This document shows, piece after piece, positions 62,852 to 64,000 of a stretch of DNA of 64,000 nucleotides. The stretch is from Paludibaculum fermentans_A (GTDB lineage Bacteria > Acidobacteriota > Terriglobia > Bryobacterales > Bryobacteraceae): assembly GCF_051172195.1 (NCBI RefSeq), contig NZ_JBPJAQ010000001.1, positions 3,782,001-3,846,000 of the forward strand, given 5' to 3'. The notes beneath the pieces are model-generated. The model did no database searches. It was not told where the DNA came from and saw nothing but the letters and a program-made list of their open reading frames with translations. Numbering within the stretch: the stretch's first letter is position 1; every line of letters starts with the position of its first letter. The position numbers and the translations under genes are program-made.

Positions 62852-63083
62852 ACCATACCCTGCCCTGGACAGGTCCAGGACCTCACTGGGCTAATCGAGG
62901 GTCACAAGGACCATCCGCCCGGGGTACTTCACTTTTTGCTCGATCGACATCACAGGGTGTCTGGAATCGGTCACAGACGTCCTCCACATCACAGAAAACG
63001 TAACATCTCTCACGAATGTTCCATCTTCCGGAGGATCCGGCATGGATTCTTTCGGAGGACTTTGGAAGGGTCTCCCGACGCCG

Positions 63084-63506
63084 CTAGCGCAGTTGCATCA
63101 GGCCCAGCAGGATCATGCCGCCTAGTTCCGCCCCGATGCCAATCAGGGTTGCGCCGAAAGCCCAGTAGAGCAATCGGGCACCATCTGAGATCTCCGCCTC
63201 GCCTGCGACCTCGAAGAACATTGGCAGTATCTCGCTCACCATGAATTGGAACAGCCAGAATATGGACAGGAAACAGGCGACAGACTCGATCCCCCCCGAA
63301 ATAAAACGGATTACCGCATCTCCGGCTTGGCCGTGGAATTGGCCTGAGCGGGTATTGAATGTCAGCAGATTCATCCCGCTCATCGTTCGCATGAACTCGG
63401 TGGCGCCGAATGTCATCAGGATCGACCAGATCCAGATCTTTCCGTACTTCTTCAGGACCTGATCCAGCGTTACGGCTAGGTTACGCGATTCACTATCTGT
63501 ATCCAT
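63084..63506 (-). CDS. Hypothetical multi-pass membrane protein
   Basis: A 140-residue protein with three to four membrane segments (WIWSILMTFGATEFMRTMSG, SVACFLSIFWLFQFMVSEIL, LLYWAFGATLIGIGAELGGM). The N terminus is short and acidic (MDTDSESRNLAVTLDQVLKK). No family is recognised. It stands upstream of the PspA operon on the same strand with 283 bases between them, and the region in front of its start (63510-63560) is AT-rich, suggesting its own promoter. Confidence 0.65.
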   Translation of the reverse strand: MDTDSESRNLAVTLDQVLKKYGKIWIWSILMTFGATEFMRTMSGMNLLTFNTRSGQFHGQAGDAVIRFISGGIESVACFLSIFWLFQFMVSEILPMFFEVAGEAEISDGARLLYWAFGATLIGIGAELGGMILLGLMQLR

Positions 63507-63797
63507 GGCGGTGTTCTCGTTTCTCGTTCAATTGTATAGAAAGGGGTCTTAAATACCAAAGAAAATTAATCTCGCTACCTGAATCATGAAACTGCGAACA
63601 GTCATCGCGCGGAGCGTAGCCTGAATTCGCCGCCAGGCGCGGTCTCGACTTGCTCCGATTCTATTCCCGCTTCGCCCGTCCGCTCTTTACACGCGTCATT
63701 GGTCGAATCCGGACATTAAAGTTAGACCTGGCTCGCAAAATCAAAATGGATCGAGACGGAAAGGCAGGTCGCTTTCTGTTAGCCTAGTCATTTCGTC

Positions 63798-64000
63798 ATG
63801 CCTCGCTTTGTCGTTCTTTTCCTCATTGCCACCGGAACCGCCTTTGGTCAGACTGTCCCTGGCGACGCCCCTTGGACGGTCCCGTTTTCGAAAGACACGA
63901 CCCGGTCCGTGGCAGCCGCCAAGGCAGTCTCAGCGCCGGACGGGGCGGATGCCATCGTGCTTCTGGACGAGCAGCGCTACTTGATTGACCCACAAGGGCG
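63798..64000 (+). CDS. Secreted protein, probable DUF3857 family (partial, 3' end off window)
   Basis: ATG at 63798 opens a frame running to the window end (67 codons). A signal peptide MPRFVVLFLIATGTAFG-QTV is followed by SVAAAKAVSAPDGADAIVLL and DEQRYLIDPQG. The spacing and the APDGAD-LLDE-Y-DPQG pattern resemble the N terminus of acidobacterial DUF3857/transglutaminase-like proteins. The remainder of the gene is outside the window, so the assignment is tentative. Confidence 0.65.
   Translation, partial: MPRFVVLFLIATGTAFGQTVPGDAPWTVPFSKDTTRSVAAAKAVSAPDGADAIVLLDEQRYLIDPQG

Overview
The window is a high-GC chromosomal segment that looks like a soil acidobacterium of the Solibacter/Bryobacter type (class Solibacteres/Blastocatellia side of Acidobacteriota). 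This rests on family content rather than a marker gene. There is a C-terminal domain of the kind first described in Solibacter (end of the protease at 999-4016), a PadR regulator paired with an acidobacterial orphan permease (37054-39981), an ECF sigma factor divergent from a Ser/Thr kinase-TPR protein (17007-20363), long putative-Ig repeat proteins and secreted glycosidases. I found no rRNA, tRNA, CRISPR array, integrase or transposase.

Layout. 0-8.3 kb is accessory: two small overlapping hypotheticals at the left edge, a secreted M11-like protease, a beta-propeller-like protein, a probably truncated secreted protein, and an AbiEi/AbiEii type IV toxin-antitoxin pair whose upstream region carries a perfect 14-bp inverted repeat. 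8.9-20.4 kb holds a tandem pair of AhpD-like proteins, an acidobacterial hypothetical, about 1 kb of 283-bp tandem repeats that copy the 3' end of the neighbouring M24 peptidase gene, an M4-like protease, and the sigma factor/kinase pair. 20.4-32 kb holds a GT39-like glycosyltransferase, a lone ABC ATPase, a methyltransferase, an aminotransferase directly followed by ATP-type PEP carboxykinase, a SPOR protein and a 1410-residue Ig-repeat surface protein. 32.6-48.3 kb holds a small zinc-knuckle protein, two GH2 glycosidases, padR plus its permease, an apparently exported adenylate-kinase-like protein, a GNAT enzyme, exported MsrA, a YeeE/YedE thiosulfate-transport-like pair and a CurA-like reductase.

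The right part (48.3-62.8 kb) reads as an envelope and osmotic stress island. It starts with small membrane proteins (DUF3309- and DUF3185-like) and CsbD. These are followed by an ECF sigma operon with an MscS-like channel, and by an aquaporin/HHH/MscL/DUF481 run ending in a clear terminator.

The most interesting unit is a compact seven-gene minus-strand operon (62800 down to 55398). In order it encodes a cytoplasmic coiled-coil protein, PspA/IM30 (an ESCRT-III relative), a substrate-binding protein fused to a peptidoglycan-binding OmpA domain and tethered by an N-terminal membrane helix, an ABC permease, an ABC ATPase, a membrane coiled-coil protein, and a double-module AAA ATPase. I infer an envelope sensing or repair machine in which an ESCRT-III-like polymer, a possible AAA disassembly motor and a wall-anchored ABC importer are encoded together. 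The window ends inside a secreted protein gene that looks like a DUF3857 family member.

Reading + strand base composition by eye, C exceeds G in about 8.3-20.4 kb, G exceeds C in about 21-47 kb, and C exceeds G again after about 48 kb, irrespective of gene strand.
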